The notes beneath the pieces were generated by a model. That model saw only the letters and a list, made by a program, of their open reading frames with translations. It ran no database searches and was not told where the DNA came from. From Salminus brasiliensis (Eukaryota; Chordata; Actinopteri; Characiformes; Bryconidae), in the NCBI RefSeq assembly GCF_030463535.1, contig NC_132878.1, positions 93,222,507 through 93,286,506 of the forward strand: a DNA stretch of 64,000 nt, given 5' to 3'. Shown here in pieces: positions 51,490-62,349 of this stretch. The translations under genes and the position numbers were made by a program. Every line of letters starts with the position of its first letter. The first letter of the stretch is position 1.

Positions 51490-52455
51490 TAATATTAATA
51501 TTAATGAGGGAACCATGAACTCGGCTCGGACTTTGTTGCCCTTTGGGGGCATCGCTAGTAATAGGGGGAGTTCACGTGAATGGAGATTGGGTAATTGGCC
51601 TTTTAAATTGGGTGGAATATGAGGGCTAAATACTCTCGCATAGAGTTTTTAGTCACAGACTATCATTTTGCAATCATAGAGAGAATATGGCAGGGTCACT
51701 ATTTGCAAGAAAAGATCATTTCCCTTTATTAAAAATTTTAATTTATTTTTTGTATTAATTTAAATCTTTTATTTCCCTCTTATTTTAAACCAGCAGTCCT
51801 TCATTTAGTTTTTTATTTTAATTGAAAGTAGTGTTTCTGAGTGATGAGGGGCAAAAATATGGTAATGAGTGGTAGCAGTGTGCTGCACGACCGTCTGGTA
51901 GGTCTGGGTGTCTGGTAGGTTTTTGTGGGTGTTTTCCAGGCCGTGTCAGGCTTACGTACTTACGCCACGTGCACAGCCTCCGAAAGAGGATCCAGAACCG
52001 TTTGCTGGTTACCTGAGCAAAACCATGGCGTTGCTTACGGTGCTGATACAAACAGAGCGGCTACTGAAAGAGCTACTGCAAACGTGGAGATATCAGAACG
52101 GCAACCTCAGTCCTCATCTTCTCCTCCATCCACTGTGAAGCCAAAGAAACTGACTAAATGTAAAGTTGCAATGTTTAGATTCAACCGCACCACAATGCAC
52201 ATTTTAAAAATACTCTTCTTATAAATAATCTTAACAGAGAAATCCCCAAAACCTACAGACTATTGCTTTAATTATTTATTTTTAAAAAGCCTCCCCAAAG
52301 TTTTCTTCATGTCTAACCGACCTGCCAGAGATGCTGCTTTAGCCGCTTTGCTGCTGCCTAGTTGGTGCTGGAGAGAGGGTTGATTTTATCTGAAGACCGC
52401 TATGCTGACCACTTTACACCAAATGATCAAGATGACGAGAGTGCGCTGCATGATT
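51490..52455. other. Intronic stretch, nothing recognised
   Basis: AT-rich 51720-51840. ORFs at 51908-52224 lack a recognisable domain. Confidence 0.35.
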
Positions 52456-53180
52456 TTATTCCGACTACGGCTGCAACAAACAACTGTTTTGCTAGTTGAA
52501 TAATCGATCACTCACTGAAACGAATAATCGATTATTACAATTATGAATCGCTCAATTACCCAATAACTTTTAGCGTTTACATTCAGTATTAGATTGTTGA
52601 TTCCTAAGTAGCAGCAATAAAATCGAACTAAAACAAATCAGTTTTTCCTTCAATCTGATTCCCACAATTATATCTGTAATCCAGCCGGCAGATTGACTCC
52701 TTTTTTGTTGTTGTTGAAGGGTGGGAATCGGAGATTCAGTTACGAGAACTCCCATTCATATTTCAACCAGTGGCCAGTCTCCTCATTTATAACATCTCTG
52801 GGTTCACTAACTTCAATAATTCTCCTGTTTACACTCAGCCCGTGTCCATATGAGACTCCCACTCCTCACACTAATACAACTCTGCTCTCCAGTCACACAC
52901 CAGAGTGATGGTCTGCAGACATGTGTCCGTGCTCGATGTCTCGCCTTCTGGCTCTCGTGGCTCAGTGTTTACAGGCCGCACCAGTTTTCTCCAAGCACTC
53001 CGTTCACATGACAGACAGCTGGTCAGTCAGTGTGTTTCCACTGCAGCTCTGCGTCCGGACTGAGGGAATTACTACTGTAAAAAGCTTTGGAGCGTCCCGA
53101 ACCGTTCCTAGTCAAGACCCTTTCTCAACAAAACTAATTTCTCACCATTTTTACATAGTGGAGCCGTCACACCAAATCTG

Positions 53181-53470
53181 ATGCGTTTGTTCTCTAAACA
53201 CTCCAATCACGGGAAGACGTCGGAAGAGGAAGAACAGATGGATTCCTCAAGTAGTAGCAGCAGTAGCAGCAGCAGTAGCAGCAGCACTGATGACAAATTT
53301 ATCAACTTACTTGCTGCACCTAAACAACACACACTGGGTTCACCCCATTGTACAGGAAAGACAACAACACAGGGAGCTTCACCACCTCATTAAAGAACCA
53401 CGGCTGTATAATGAGCTATTCCGGAGGTATGTCCGTGTGACGGTTGCCTGTTGTGTGTTGCCCCATCATT
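53181..53470 (+). pseudogene. N-terminal piece of a Harbinger-like transposase
   Basis: The frame from 53181 gives EEEEQMDSSSSS followed by STDDKFINLLAA. After a shift the frame from 53290 gives HWVHPIVQERQQHRELHHLI and LYNELFRRYVRVTV. The latter matches the conserved W-V-H-P-I...H-L-...RY-R-T start of fish PIF/Harbinger transposases. The DDE domain is absent. Confidence 0.6.
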
Positions 53471-53544
53471 AAAAAGGGGAGTGAACAAGCTACAGGGAAC
53501 CTATCGACCCCGAGCAGCAGCTGAGTGGTATCTAGTTTATTATT

Positions 53545-53549
<5 letters not shown>

Positions 53550-53575
<26 letters not shown>

Positions 53576-53595
53576 TAATATATATATATATATTC
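53550..53595. repeat. A-run and (TA)n
   Basis: AAAAAAAAAAAAAA followed by interrupted TA repeats. Confidence 0.9.
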
Positions 53596-53781
53596 ATATA
53601 AAACAGTTAACCCTTGCAGCTCTGCTTCGCCATACATTTCCTTTCACCTCCCTTATTTTTTGATTCGGCATCTTGCTTTTGTGTTCTGCTTCTAGCAGGA
53701 TGAGCTGTTCTGCCACTGCCTTCATTCTCAGTTGTTTGGTCTGCAACAAGACAACAGAGCTCTGATTGGTTAGGCTGGTGC

Positions 53782-53782
53782 A

Positions 53783-53854
<72 letters not shown>
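53782..53854. repeat. (TG)n(TA)n microsatellite
   Basis: About nine TG units then about 27 TA units. Confidence 0.95.
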
Positions 53855-53858
<4 letters not shown>

Positions 53859-54124
53859 TTATTATAATTTTTATTTTTTTACGTGTCCGTTGAGGCAGGA
53901 AATCAGGTAGACTCAGATTTAACAGTTGACGCAGCATCGCAGTCTGTCAGTGCTGCGACACCGTTCATATACATAGACGTTCCTCTTTTTTTGTAAGTAT
54001 TAACTGCACTCTGTCTGAAAGGGCCTTTAGTGTGAGAAACACATATGATGACATCACTAACTAATCGACTATTAAATTAGTCGCCAATTCATTCAGTCGC
54101 AGATTGTCGCTGACTAAGTCCACC

Positions 54125-54540
54125 TGCTTTTGCACATTGGAAATTTGTCTGCACCATTTGTCTCTCACTGTGAAACTTCTTGACTGCTTGTTTGGTGTAA
54201 GGCCGGCATGAGCGGTTAATGTGTTTGCGTCTGCCCGTGAGCTGCAGCTGACGCATGATGAGAATACACAGCGGGACAGTTATCCAGAACAGAGAAGCAA
54301 ATCCACACCAGAATGCCTGAACAGAAACAACGTTGGTGAATGTTTAGGGGTGGTCTAGTCGGAGTCCTGACTTGAACCCGGTAGAGGTGCTGTGGCAGGG
54401 CTTCAAACAGGCCTCAGACATGCTTGAAAACCTAGCACTGTATAGGTGAATTAAAGCAGATCAGCCAAGAAGAGAGAGCTCAGATTGCTCTGCCGTGTGG
54501 AAAAAGAAAAGGCTTAGGTGAGATAGATAGAAGCTGTTAC
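54125..54540. other. Intronic stretch with possible Tc1 debris
   Basis: 54270-54470 vaguely resembles a Tc1 3' region (TGGTCTAGTCGGAGTCCTGACTTGAACCC). Too decayed to assign. Confidence 0.3.
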
Positions 54541-54544
54541 ATTT

Positions 54545-54990
54545 ACTTTAAATTTAAGGCATTTAGCAGATGCTCTTCTCCAGAGCGACTTACTAAAGAG
54601 CTTTACTATTTACTCAAGAAAAACCTCAGCTAGTTTGAATAGACTAAAAATTCAAAGATCCTCTAAGTTTAGACTCGACTAAACACAAGTCAGTAAGGAG
54701 ACCATAGTACTCTGCTATGCACCCAAGTTCTCTCAGAAGAGGATGGTCTTCAGTCTGGGTTTGAAGACAGCTGACGTTGGGCGCTGCTGTTCGGACACCC
54801 AGGGGAAGTTCATCCCACCACTTCGGTGCAGGACAGTAAAAAGTCTGGACGCTCGTCTTCCGCGGATCTTAAAGGATGGCGGGTCGAGCCGAGCCGTACT
54901 TGAAGCTGGAAGGGCTCTTAGTGCGGATCGGCTTTTGACCATTGCCATCAAGGACGGAGGGGCTGGTAGGGGGGGGTTGGCTGCCATGCA
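54545..54990 (-). repeat. Dispersed fish repeat, long minus-strand copy
   Basis: The minus-strand 3' end AGTAAGTCGCTCTGGAGAAG-AGCATCTGC lies at 54610-54560. The body includes CAGACTGAAGACCATCCTCT and, further 5', a GC-rich block (54750-54980). Longer than the copies at 26020 and 31800. Confidence 0.7.
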
Positions 54991-54994
54991 CCTA

Positions 54995-55780
54995 GTTCTT
55001 CTTCTTTTTAAAAGCACTATTTGATGTTTTATAAGGTCGACTTTGTGTGGTTATCTTCATAAAGGCATGAATCTGAGTCGTTATAGTTTATAGTCCCATT
55101 CGCCACCATCACTTTAATGCTCAATGTGCATGAAAACAGCTCCCCGAACAACAACAGGTGTTACCTGCTTCAGAGTAATTATTTATGAGCCCTTTTTATC
55201 AGGGGAAATTCATTAAAGCTGGGCAGCACTTTGAAAATCATGCATTTGCAAAAGTCTGAAGTGGAGGCAGGCCCAAGCAGCCAGCGGTGTTAAATTTCTG
55301 GCCTTCATGTTGGTCAAGGTTCGGTCTAATTGGAGTCTTACTTTGAAGAGAGAGGACTAGCCATGGTCAGGGTTATGCCAGGGACTGAAGTGGGGTAACC
55401 ACACTGGTCAGCGCTGTCAAGTCCAACATCTAATCATATATTTGTCACGTTCCTCTAGATAGCTATTTTAGACCAGAGTGCTACACCGCTCAGAGAGGAC
55501 AGCAGCGTGCATGTGTGTGTGGGTGAGTTGATTTACGAGTCTCTGGAGGGTTGCCCTGCAGTTCAGGTTGTTTGAAACGGGCTCGCGGCGCGGTGAAGGC
55601 AGCTGGGCATGCTCGGCTGTAACCAGGTTAGGGTTGCTCTAGGGAATTAGCAGATTGTCGTGAAGGCCCAGTCCATATGGGTTCTTGATAGCCACTGCTT
55701 TTAGTCCTAAAACCCAATGGGATTGTTACTGCTTGGTGGAGGCTTCGATGCACATGTCAGGATTACATAAGTGCACTGTT
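54995..55780. other. Intronic stretch, nothing recognised
   Basis: No ORF or repeat is assigned with confidence. Confidence 0.35.
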
Positions 55781-55785
55781 TGCAC

Positions 55786-56180
55786 TGACAAAAGTATTGG
55801 GACACCTGCTCATTCGCAGTCTTCTGAAATCAGAGATATTAAAAAAAGGTGTTTCTCTTGCTTTTGTTGGAGTAATTGTCTCTACTGTCCAGGGAAGAAG
55901 GCTTTCTGTTCGATTTTGGAGGAGCATTGCTGTGAGGATTTGATTGCATTCAGCGACAAGAGTATTAGCAAGGTCAGGATGTTGGTTGAGGAGCATTACC
56001 CCACCTCATCATTCCCTGTTAACTCTATAACTTATCCCAAAGGTACTAGATGGAGCACCACCATCCATCATTACAGAGAACACAGTTCTTCCACTCCTCC
56101 ACAGCTCAGCTCAGTGCTGGGGGACTTTATACCCCCTCTAACCCACACCTAGCATTTGCATCTGCTCCAGAGAGTCCTAT
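55786..56180 (+). mobile_element. 3'-truncated MITE of the GACAAAAGTATTGGGACACC family
   Basis: Starts GACAAAAGTATTGGGACACC. Internal GGAGTAATTGTCTCTACTGT and GAGAACACAGTTCTTCCACT match 44050-44520. The distal inverted end is missing after AGAGAGTCCTATTCTGAG. Confidence 0.8.
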
Positions 56181-56184
56181 TCTG

Positions 56185-57090
56185 AGGCACACAAAATAAG
56201 TGGACTGTGGTCCACCAAAATGTATGGGTGTGCTTATATGCCTGCCGGTCTGGGGGCTTATTGAAGTTGAGTTTGGGTTTTGGAGAGTGGGTTTGCAAAT
56301 GAATGGTGGCAGACAGTGGGTGGATGGTTGGTTTTGGAGATGGAGGCTCCACTGATCTCTGAAGGAAAATGAAGAGGAGAAAGATGGAGATATAACTTGG
56401 TCTACAAACTCTAGAAAATTCATCCACCCTTACACTTGCACACATTTTAGCTTCCAGCCTTAAAGCACCCCAGATTTCCCCAGCATATGTTGCTCATGTT
56501 TAATTTATTTCTTACAGCAGCTCATTTCTAAAGCTGACTGATAAAATGAGGCTTAATGTTGTTGGGCTGAAACTGATGGCTTTATTAGGTAAGCTTATTT
56601 TAAAGGCGCCCATTTGATGCACTCAGTGCGCCTCTAGTGTAATTACCATAACCCCCCCACCATAAACCCCCCTCCCCTCCCCAGGGAAAACATGATTATT
56701 ACAGGCACATATCGAAGTCCCGTGTGAGCTGAAACCTCAAATATACAGACAGCTCTGCAGCGCTTACTGAGCCAGGAAAATGACGCTCAACCCATTAGGG
56801 GATTTGGAAGCAGGTGGGATCTGGGAACAGACCCTTATCAGGAAAACACAGAGAGAGTTTAAAGAGACAAAAAAGAGAAACGCTTCAGATCTTCACACGT
56901 CAGCGTTTCTGTGGCTTATGACGGAATACACCCGGCAGTGTATGTGTAGCATACTCAGCAAAAATCCCCCAAGCAGCATGTTGCGTTTTTGGTTTGATCA
57001 GAACTTCAGTGGCGTGTGTTTGGCCTTGTCTTCATGAATTCTGCGTTGAAACCTGGAACCTCATAGCTTCTCACCGTTAATGAGGCATAT
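56185..57090. other. Intronic stretch, nothing recognised
   Basis: 56640-56690 is C-rich. No gene or repeat is supported. Confidence 0.35.
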
Positions 57091-57094
57091 ATTA

Positions 57095-57206
<112 letters not shown>

Positions 57207-57214
57207 AAGGTTCC

Positions 57215-57370
57215 TTCTATTCATTTCCATCTTTTGGTCCGAAGCAATAGTTTGGGCACCTTTGGTAGCAGTCTCTACGAATGGTCTCTCAGTTCTTGTT
57301 TGGAGGATTCTCGCCCATCCTACACGCAAAAGGGGTTCCCAAACTGAACGCCACTGTATGTGTATGTATG

Positions 57371-57402
<32 letters not shown>

Positions 57403-57604
57403 TATATACATATATATATACACACACACATATATACACACACACATATGTACATATACATATACATATATATATATATATACACACACATATGTACATA
57501 TACATATATATATACACACACACATATATACATGTATATGTATATATATGTATATATGTGTGTGTGTGTATATATATATATATGTATATATGTACGTGTA
57601 TATA

Positions 57605-57647
<43 letters not shown>

Positions 57648-57925
57648 GTACGTGTATATATGTGTGTGTGTGTATATATATATGTATATGTATATATGTG
57701 TGTGTGTGTATATATATATGTATATGTATATATGTGTGTGTGTGTGTGTGTATATATATATACATACATACACATACAGTGGCGTTCAGTTTGGGAACCC
57801 CTTTTGCGTGTAGGATGGGCGAGAATCCTCCAAACAAGAACTGAGAGACCATTCGTAGAGACTGCTACCAAAGGTGCCCAAACTATTGCTTCGGACCAAA
57901 AGATGCAAATGAATAGAAGTAACAT
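57215..57925. repeat. ~710-bp near-perfect palindrome
   Basis: Arm 57215-57358 and arm 57777-57925 are inverted complements. 57281-57360 is identical to the reverse complement of 57773-57852, and the outer parts differ at only a few bases. The ~420-bp centre is (TA)/(CA)-type on the left and (TA)/(TG)-type on the right, so the symmetry continues inward with centre near 57567. The inner edge of each arm (CAGTGGCGTTCAGTTTGGGA) looks like a Tc1-type terminus abutting TA. Confidence 0.92.
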
Positions 57926-57929
57926 TTAA

Positions 57930-58785
57930 ACGCCACACCCTTTTTAGCCAGGGGTTCACAAACAAACAAGAGAAACCCCACAACTTTACAGAGAGTCTCG
58001 TGGACATCTGTACGTTAACCTCGTCTGCACCCGGACACGTCATCGATCAGAATTCTTGTGGATTATCGTAATAGAATGATGCGCATTAGCTCAGAGAGGA
58101 GCGTCTTTCCCAGAGGAGCTGATGAGCGGCGCTTGCGTAAGAGCACACAAATAGAGGTTTGAGGAAATAATAAAAGCTGTGCACAGGCGCTCGGGGTGGT
58201 CCGGAGGCATTGTTTTCCCAGCCCGCTTGCAGTCCGGGGGGTGCAAGGGCTTTTCCTTGCAGGCTGTGAGAGGAAATCCTAAGGAGGATTTCAGCCTGGC
58301 CTGAAAGAGCGGCCTTTAGAACAGGAACCAGGCCTGTTTCTGGCGCGTGACCACACCTAAAGGTCAGAGGCCAGGGCAAACGTCTGCCCAGGCAGCATGC
58401 TCTGCTTTTTTTTCTTCTTCTTCTTCCTTGCTCCAGATCAGAAGGATTATATGAAGTCATGTGTTCAGACTTTCAGTAAGAGGTTTACGGAGGTTCTTTT
58501 GGAGGGGAAACGACGAGTGTGTGTTTTGACAAGTGTGTGTTGGATTTTACACACCCTGGATTTTCTTTACACACTACCTGTCTAATGACCATGTTAAAAC
58601 CTACATGGACTATCTGCCACTATTAATATCACCACTATTAGCCATCATTACTCTGACCATCACTGCCATGACTATATTATATTGACTATATGACTATATT
58701 ATAAGTTCTACTACACCATGATTATTATATTATGATTATGATTAGAGCAGTTCAACAGTACAGATGGTTTGGTAACTTTTATCAA
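57930..58785. other. Intronic stretch, GC-richer in part
   Basis: 58085-58400 is GC-rich and repeat-free by eye (GAGCTGATGAGCGGCGCTTG, CGAGCGCC-like motifs). It could hold a regulatory element. 58610-58745 is an ACTATTA/TGACTATAT-rich run. No exon was seen. Confidence 0.3.
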
Positions 58786-58789
58786 TAAT

Positions 58790-59025
58790 TTATCAATAGT
58801 TCTGATCAGAGGAGGACGGGTCGGGTCCCCCTTGTGAGTCTCGGTTCCTCCCAAGGTTTCTTCCTCCAGCTCTGAGGGAGTATATCCTGCACTGTTACCA
58901 TTGGCTGCTCACTGGGGGTCTTAAATTGTTCATCTTTTCATGTCATTTATTTTTCTTTTTTCTGTCTTTTACTAATTACTAATTGTGTAAAGCTGCTTTG
59001 TAACAACAACAGTTGACTTGACTGT
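58790..59025 (-). repeat. Dispersed fish repeat, minus-strand copy
   Basis: Reverse complement of the family at 34970-35245: AGTTCTGATCAGAGGAGGAC, GGTTCCTCCCAAGGTTTCTT, AAAGCTGCTTTGTAACAACA. Confidence 0.8.
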
Positions 59026-59039
59026 GTCAACCCTCTTTT

Positions 59040-59370
59040 TTTCCCTAAGAAAAGTGGGCCAGCTGTTTATCATTGGCATTTTTCGTGCATTTTATTTACA
59101 CAGACTGCTGCAACTCAGGCCCCAGATGGCGGTTCAGTTTTCGGGATTGATTCTGATCAAACTTGCCGAAAGCCTTCATCGCCCGGGCCGTGCTTGTCGC
59201 TGTTGTCGTTCATCCCACGTACATATTTTTATCTCCGTCGGAATTGTTTATTCCCTGTCAGTCATTTCCTGGACGGGCCAAAATAATCGGAGGATGGAGC
59301 GATGAGAAAATAAACAAGGGCTCAAAGCGCTGGCAGCAGGTGTCCTCGTTTTATGCGGATGCTGGCGTTT
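59040..59370. promoter_or_regulatory. Candidate conserved noncoding element
   Basis: A ~330-bp non-repetitive segment with balanced composition and several CpGs (GGTTCAGTTTTCGGGATTGA, ATTTTTATCTCCGTCGGAAT). It lies between two repeat blocks in the presumed intron. No splice-framed ORF matches the PLC-like protein. Compositional inference only. Confidence 0.25.
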
Positions 59371-59374
59371 AGGC

Positions 59375-59700
59375 GTGATTCTGAGTACTGTGAGAGTGCT
59401 TGTGTGTGTTTGTATTGAAACCCTTACTTTGTTTAAATATTAATGTACTAATAAAGTCATTCAGAGTCAGAATTGATCAAAGTGCTGGCGAATGGAGCTA
59501 GACGTCTGAAGCGTTTAATGCCTCTAAAAGCTTTTTCACAGAAAAGCTAGGACAAATACCTGGCCTGATGCCGGAGACGGCGCTTTATGGTGCTTTTGGG
59601 AAGGTTTTGGCCTAGGGGGTGTTTCTCCACACACTGCATGTCGGAGAGGTATGGGTTAAAAAAAATCATATTTCTTTTCTCTTTTTTTTTTTACCATTGT
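59375..59700. other. Intronic stretch, nothing recognised
   Basis: No feature beyond a T-run near 59682. Confidence 0.35.
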
Positions 59701-59704
59701 CAGC

Positions 59705-60975
59705 TTTACTATTAAAATTTATAAATAATAAATAAATAATTAGTATTAGTAAATTAGTAAATTAAGTAGCTGTACTTATTATTAGTATGAGTAGTTTATT
59801 AGTAAATTAAGTAGCTGTATAAATTAGTAAATTAAGTAGCTGTATTTATTATTAGTATGAGTTGTTTATTAGTAAATTAAGTAGCTGTATAAATGAGTAA
59901 ATTAAGTAGCTGTATTTATTATTAGTATGAGTAGTTTATTAGTAAATTAAGTAGCTGTATAAATGAGTAAATTAAGTAGCTATATTTATTATTAGTATTA
60001 GTAGTTTATTAGTAAATTAAGTAGCTATATTTATTATTAGTATAAGTAGTTTATTAGTAAATTAAGTAACTGTATTTATTATTAGTATAAGTAGTTTATT
60101 AGTAAATTAAGTAGCTATATTTATTATTAGTATAAGTAGTTTATTAGTAAATTAAGTAGCTGTATTTATTATTAGTATAAGTAGTTTATTAGTAAATTAA
60201 GTAGCTGTATAAATGAGTAAATTAAGTAGCTGTATTTATTATTAGTATTAGTAGTTTATTAGTAAATTAAGTAGCTGTATTTATTATTAGTATAAGTAGT
60301 TTGTTAGTAAATTAAGTAGCTGTATTTATTATTAGTATGAGTTGTTTATTAGTAAATTAAGTAGCTGTATAAATTAGTAAATTAAGTAGCTGTATTTATT
60401 ATTAGTATTATTAGTTTATTAGTAAATTAAGTAGCTGTATAAATTAGTAAATTAAGTAGCTATATTTATTATTAGTTTGAGTAGTTTATTAGTAAATTAA
60501 GTAGCTGTATAAATGAGTAAATTAAGTAGCTATATTTATTAGTAGTATTAGTAGTTTATGAGTAAATTAAGTAGCTGTATAAATTAGTAAATTAAGTAGC
60601 TATATTTATTATTAGTATGAGTAGTTCATTAGTAAATTAAGTAGCTATATTTATTATTAGTATGAGTAGTTTATTAGTAAATTAAGTAGCTATATTTATT
60701 ATTAGTATAAGTAGTTTATTAGTAAATTAAGTAGCTGTATTTATTATTAGTATAAGTAGTTTATTAGTAAATTAAGTAGCTGTATAAATGAGTAAATTAA
60801 GTAGCTGTATTTATTATTAGTATAAGTAGTTTATTAGTAAATTAAGTAGCTGTATAAATGAGTAAATTAAGTAGCTGTATTTATTATTAGTATTAGTAGT
60901 TTATTAGTAAATTAAGTAGCTGTATTTATTGTTAGTATTAGTAGTTTATAAGTAAATTAAGTAGCTGTATTTGTG
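59705..60975. repeat. AT-rich minisatellite with alternating 45-bp and 25-bp units
   Basis: The long unit is ~45 bp (TTATTAGTAAATTAAGTAGC then TGTATTTATTATTAGTATAAGTAGT). A 25-bp short unit (AGTAAATTAAGTAGCTGTAT-AAATG) is inserted at intervals. About 30 units in all, ending at AGTAGCTGTATTTGTGTTTG. Confidence 0.95.
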
Positions 60976-60979
60976 TTTG

Positions 60980-61084
60980 TCATGATCGACCCGTTTCCAT
61001 TTCTCTACAGTGAACTATTTACACCAAATCCCACACTAAATGTTTTTGTTTACATCGCAACCATTGAATTATTAGAATACCCCT
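60980..61084. other. Short unique spacer
   Basis: Nothing recognised. Confidence 0.3.
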
Positions 61085-61200
61085 TTGCTTAGGGGTGTAA
61101 TGGTACACAAAAGTCACGGTACGGTTTGCACCACAGTTGGGACCTCACAAGGATTCAGTTCGGTATAAGTATGGTTCAGTGGAGGGAGACGAGGACGGGG
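61085..61200. mobile_element. hAT-like transposon end fragment
   Basis: TTAGGGGTGTAATGGTACAC and TCACGGTACGGTTTGCACC resemble the end of a widespread fish hAT family. Only one end is visible. Confidence 0.4.
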
Positions 61201-61204
61201 ACAT

Positions 61205-62345
61205 AAGACTAACCACATTTCTCTTCATTTCATTTGAACCGACATTTGTTCAGGTTACAGTGTGTTCCATCTTGTGGGGTATAGCGCCCCTCTGAGGTAG
61301 TCAATACAGCAGCCTGTAGTGTGCTAATTACGCAGCAACATGGAAATGTTAGTATACGCATCGTCAGTCCCACGGTTTTCACAAGTTGAAATAAGATTTT
61401 AGAGCCAGAATTGCTGTGAAATGTTTGATTCAAATCCAAAGGTGCGACCAGTAAGAGATAAAGAGTAAAAAGAGACTGAGACGCGAGGGGGGTGGGGGGG
61501 GGCAAACAAGACTACAGTTACTATAGCAGTATTCCTACATTACCACTACTTACTACAGTTCCCACAATACAGCTCCCACAAAAATTTCCCCTTACCTGAT
61601 CTGCATGTATAGCATGCATACCCACTTGCTTGTCCACTCTGCCGATATTTAGTGAAGCTGTGAGCTGCAGATCAGGCAAACCCAAAGGAAAGCTGTATGG
61701 AGATGCAGCCGAGAGGACGTTTTCATCACCTCATTCAGGAGATTACATTCCCCCACGCTGCGGGTGTCTGCTAACTCACTTTTAAAGCTGCTTTAAGCTG
61801 CTTTTGGAGCGCCATACGTGACGAAGACAAACTATCCTTTTGTTGTAGTTGCCGGGAGACAGCCGAGCCGTCATCCGACCACCGTTACTGGTTGAGCGAG
61901 TAAAGGCCAAGCTGTGTTCAGTGTTAAAATAAGTCCCCTTTGTGCTTCTGCTGCAACAAACTAATGCCATTGTTGATACTGACAGTATGTGCTGCTCAGA
62001 ATAGCGCCACCAACACTGCAGGAGGTCCTCTGAATCCCTCATGGATGTGGATTTCTGAAATGGAGAGTTAACCGGTCGGCCGGTGACATTCAGAGTTCTT
62101 AGCCGGCCTGCTGAGCGGTCTGGCAGAAAGCATGTGTGAATTGAAGGCTGGCTGACTGGGGTGATGATTTCCTGCATCCTAGTGGGCTGTGCTGTGACCT
62201 GGTGAAGTGCAAAGCACCTTACTGCCGCAGATCTGGGAAAATAACAGGACAGTTGTTAACAGGCCTTGTAGCATCATCTGCTCTTATTTGTTGCATACTG
62301 GTATAAACTCGTTAGTTATACCAGTTAGGGCTAAACGCAGACCTC
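61205..62345. other. Intronic stretch, nothing recognised
   Basis: 61480-61505 is G-rich (GAGGGGGGTGGGGGGGGGC). Antisense ORFs at 61230-61505 and 61782-62177 show no recognisable domain. 61620-62180 looks unique and moderately GC-rich. Confidence 0.35.
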
Positions 62346-62349
62346 CAGG

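Larger units (their letters stand above)
52460..54120. mobile_element. Decayed PIF/Harbinger-type DNA transposon
   Basis: Both edges carry AATAATCGATTATTA/CTAATCGACTATTAAATTAG-type sequence typical of a fish transposon end (52500-52545 and 54055-54120). Between them lie a broken Harbinger-like reading frame (53181-53470) and two (TA)n runs. Element limits are approximate. Confidence 0.4.

Noticed and set aside
54743..55024. 93-codon ORF as a conserved protein
   Set aside because: It lies inside a dispersed fish repeat and is open on both strands because of GC-rich composition.
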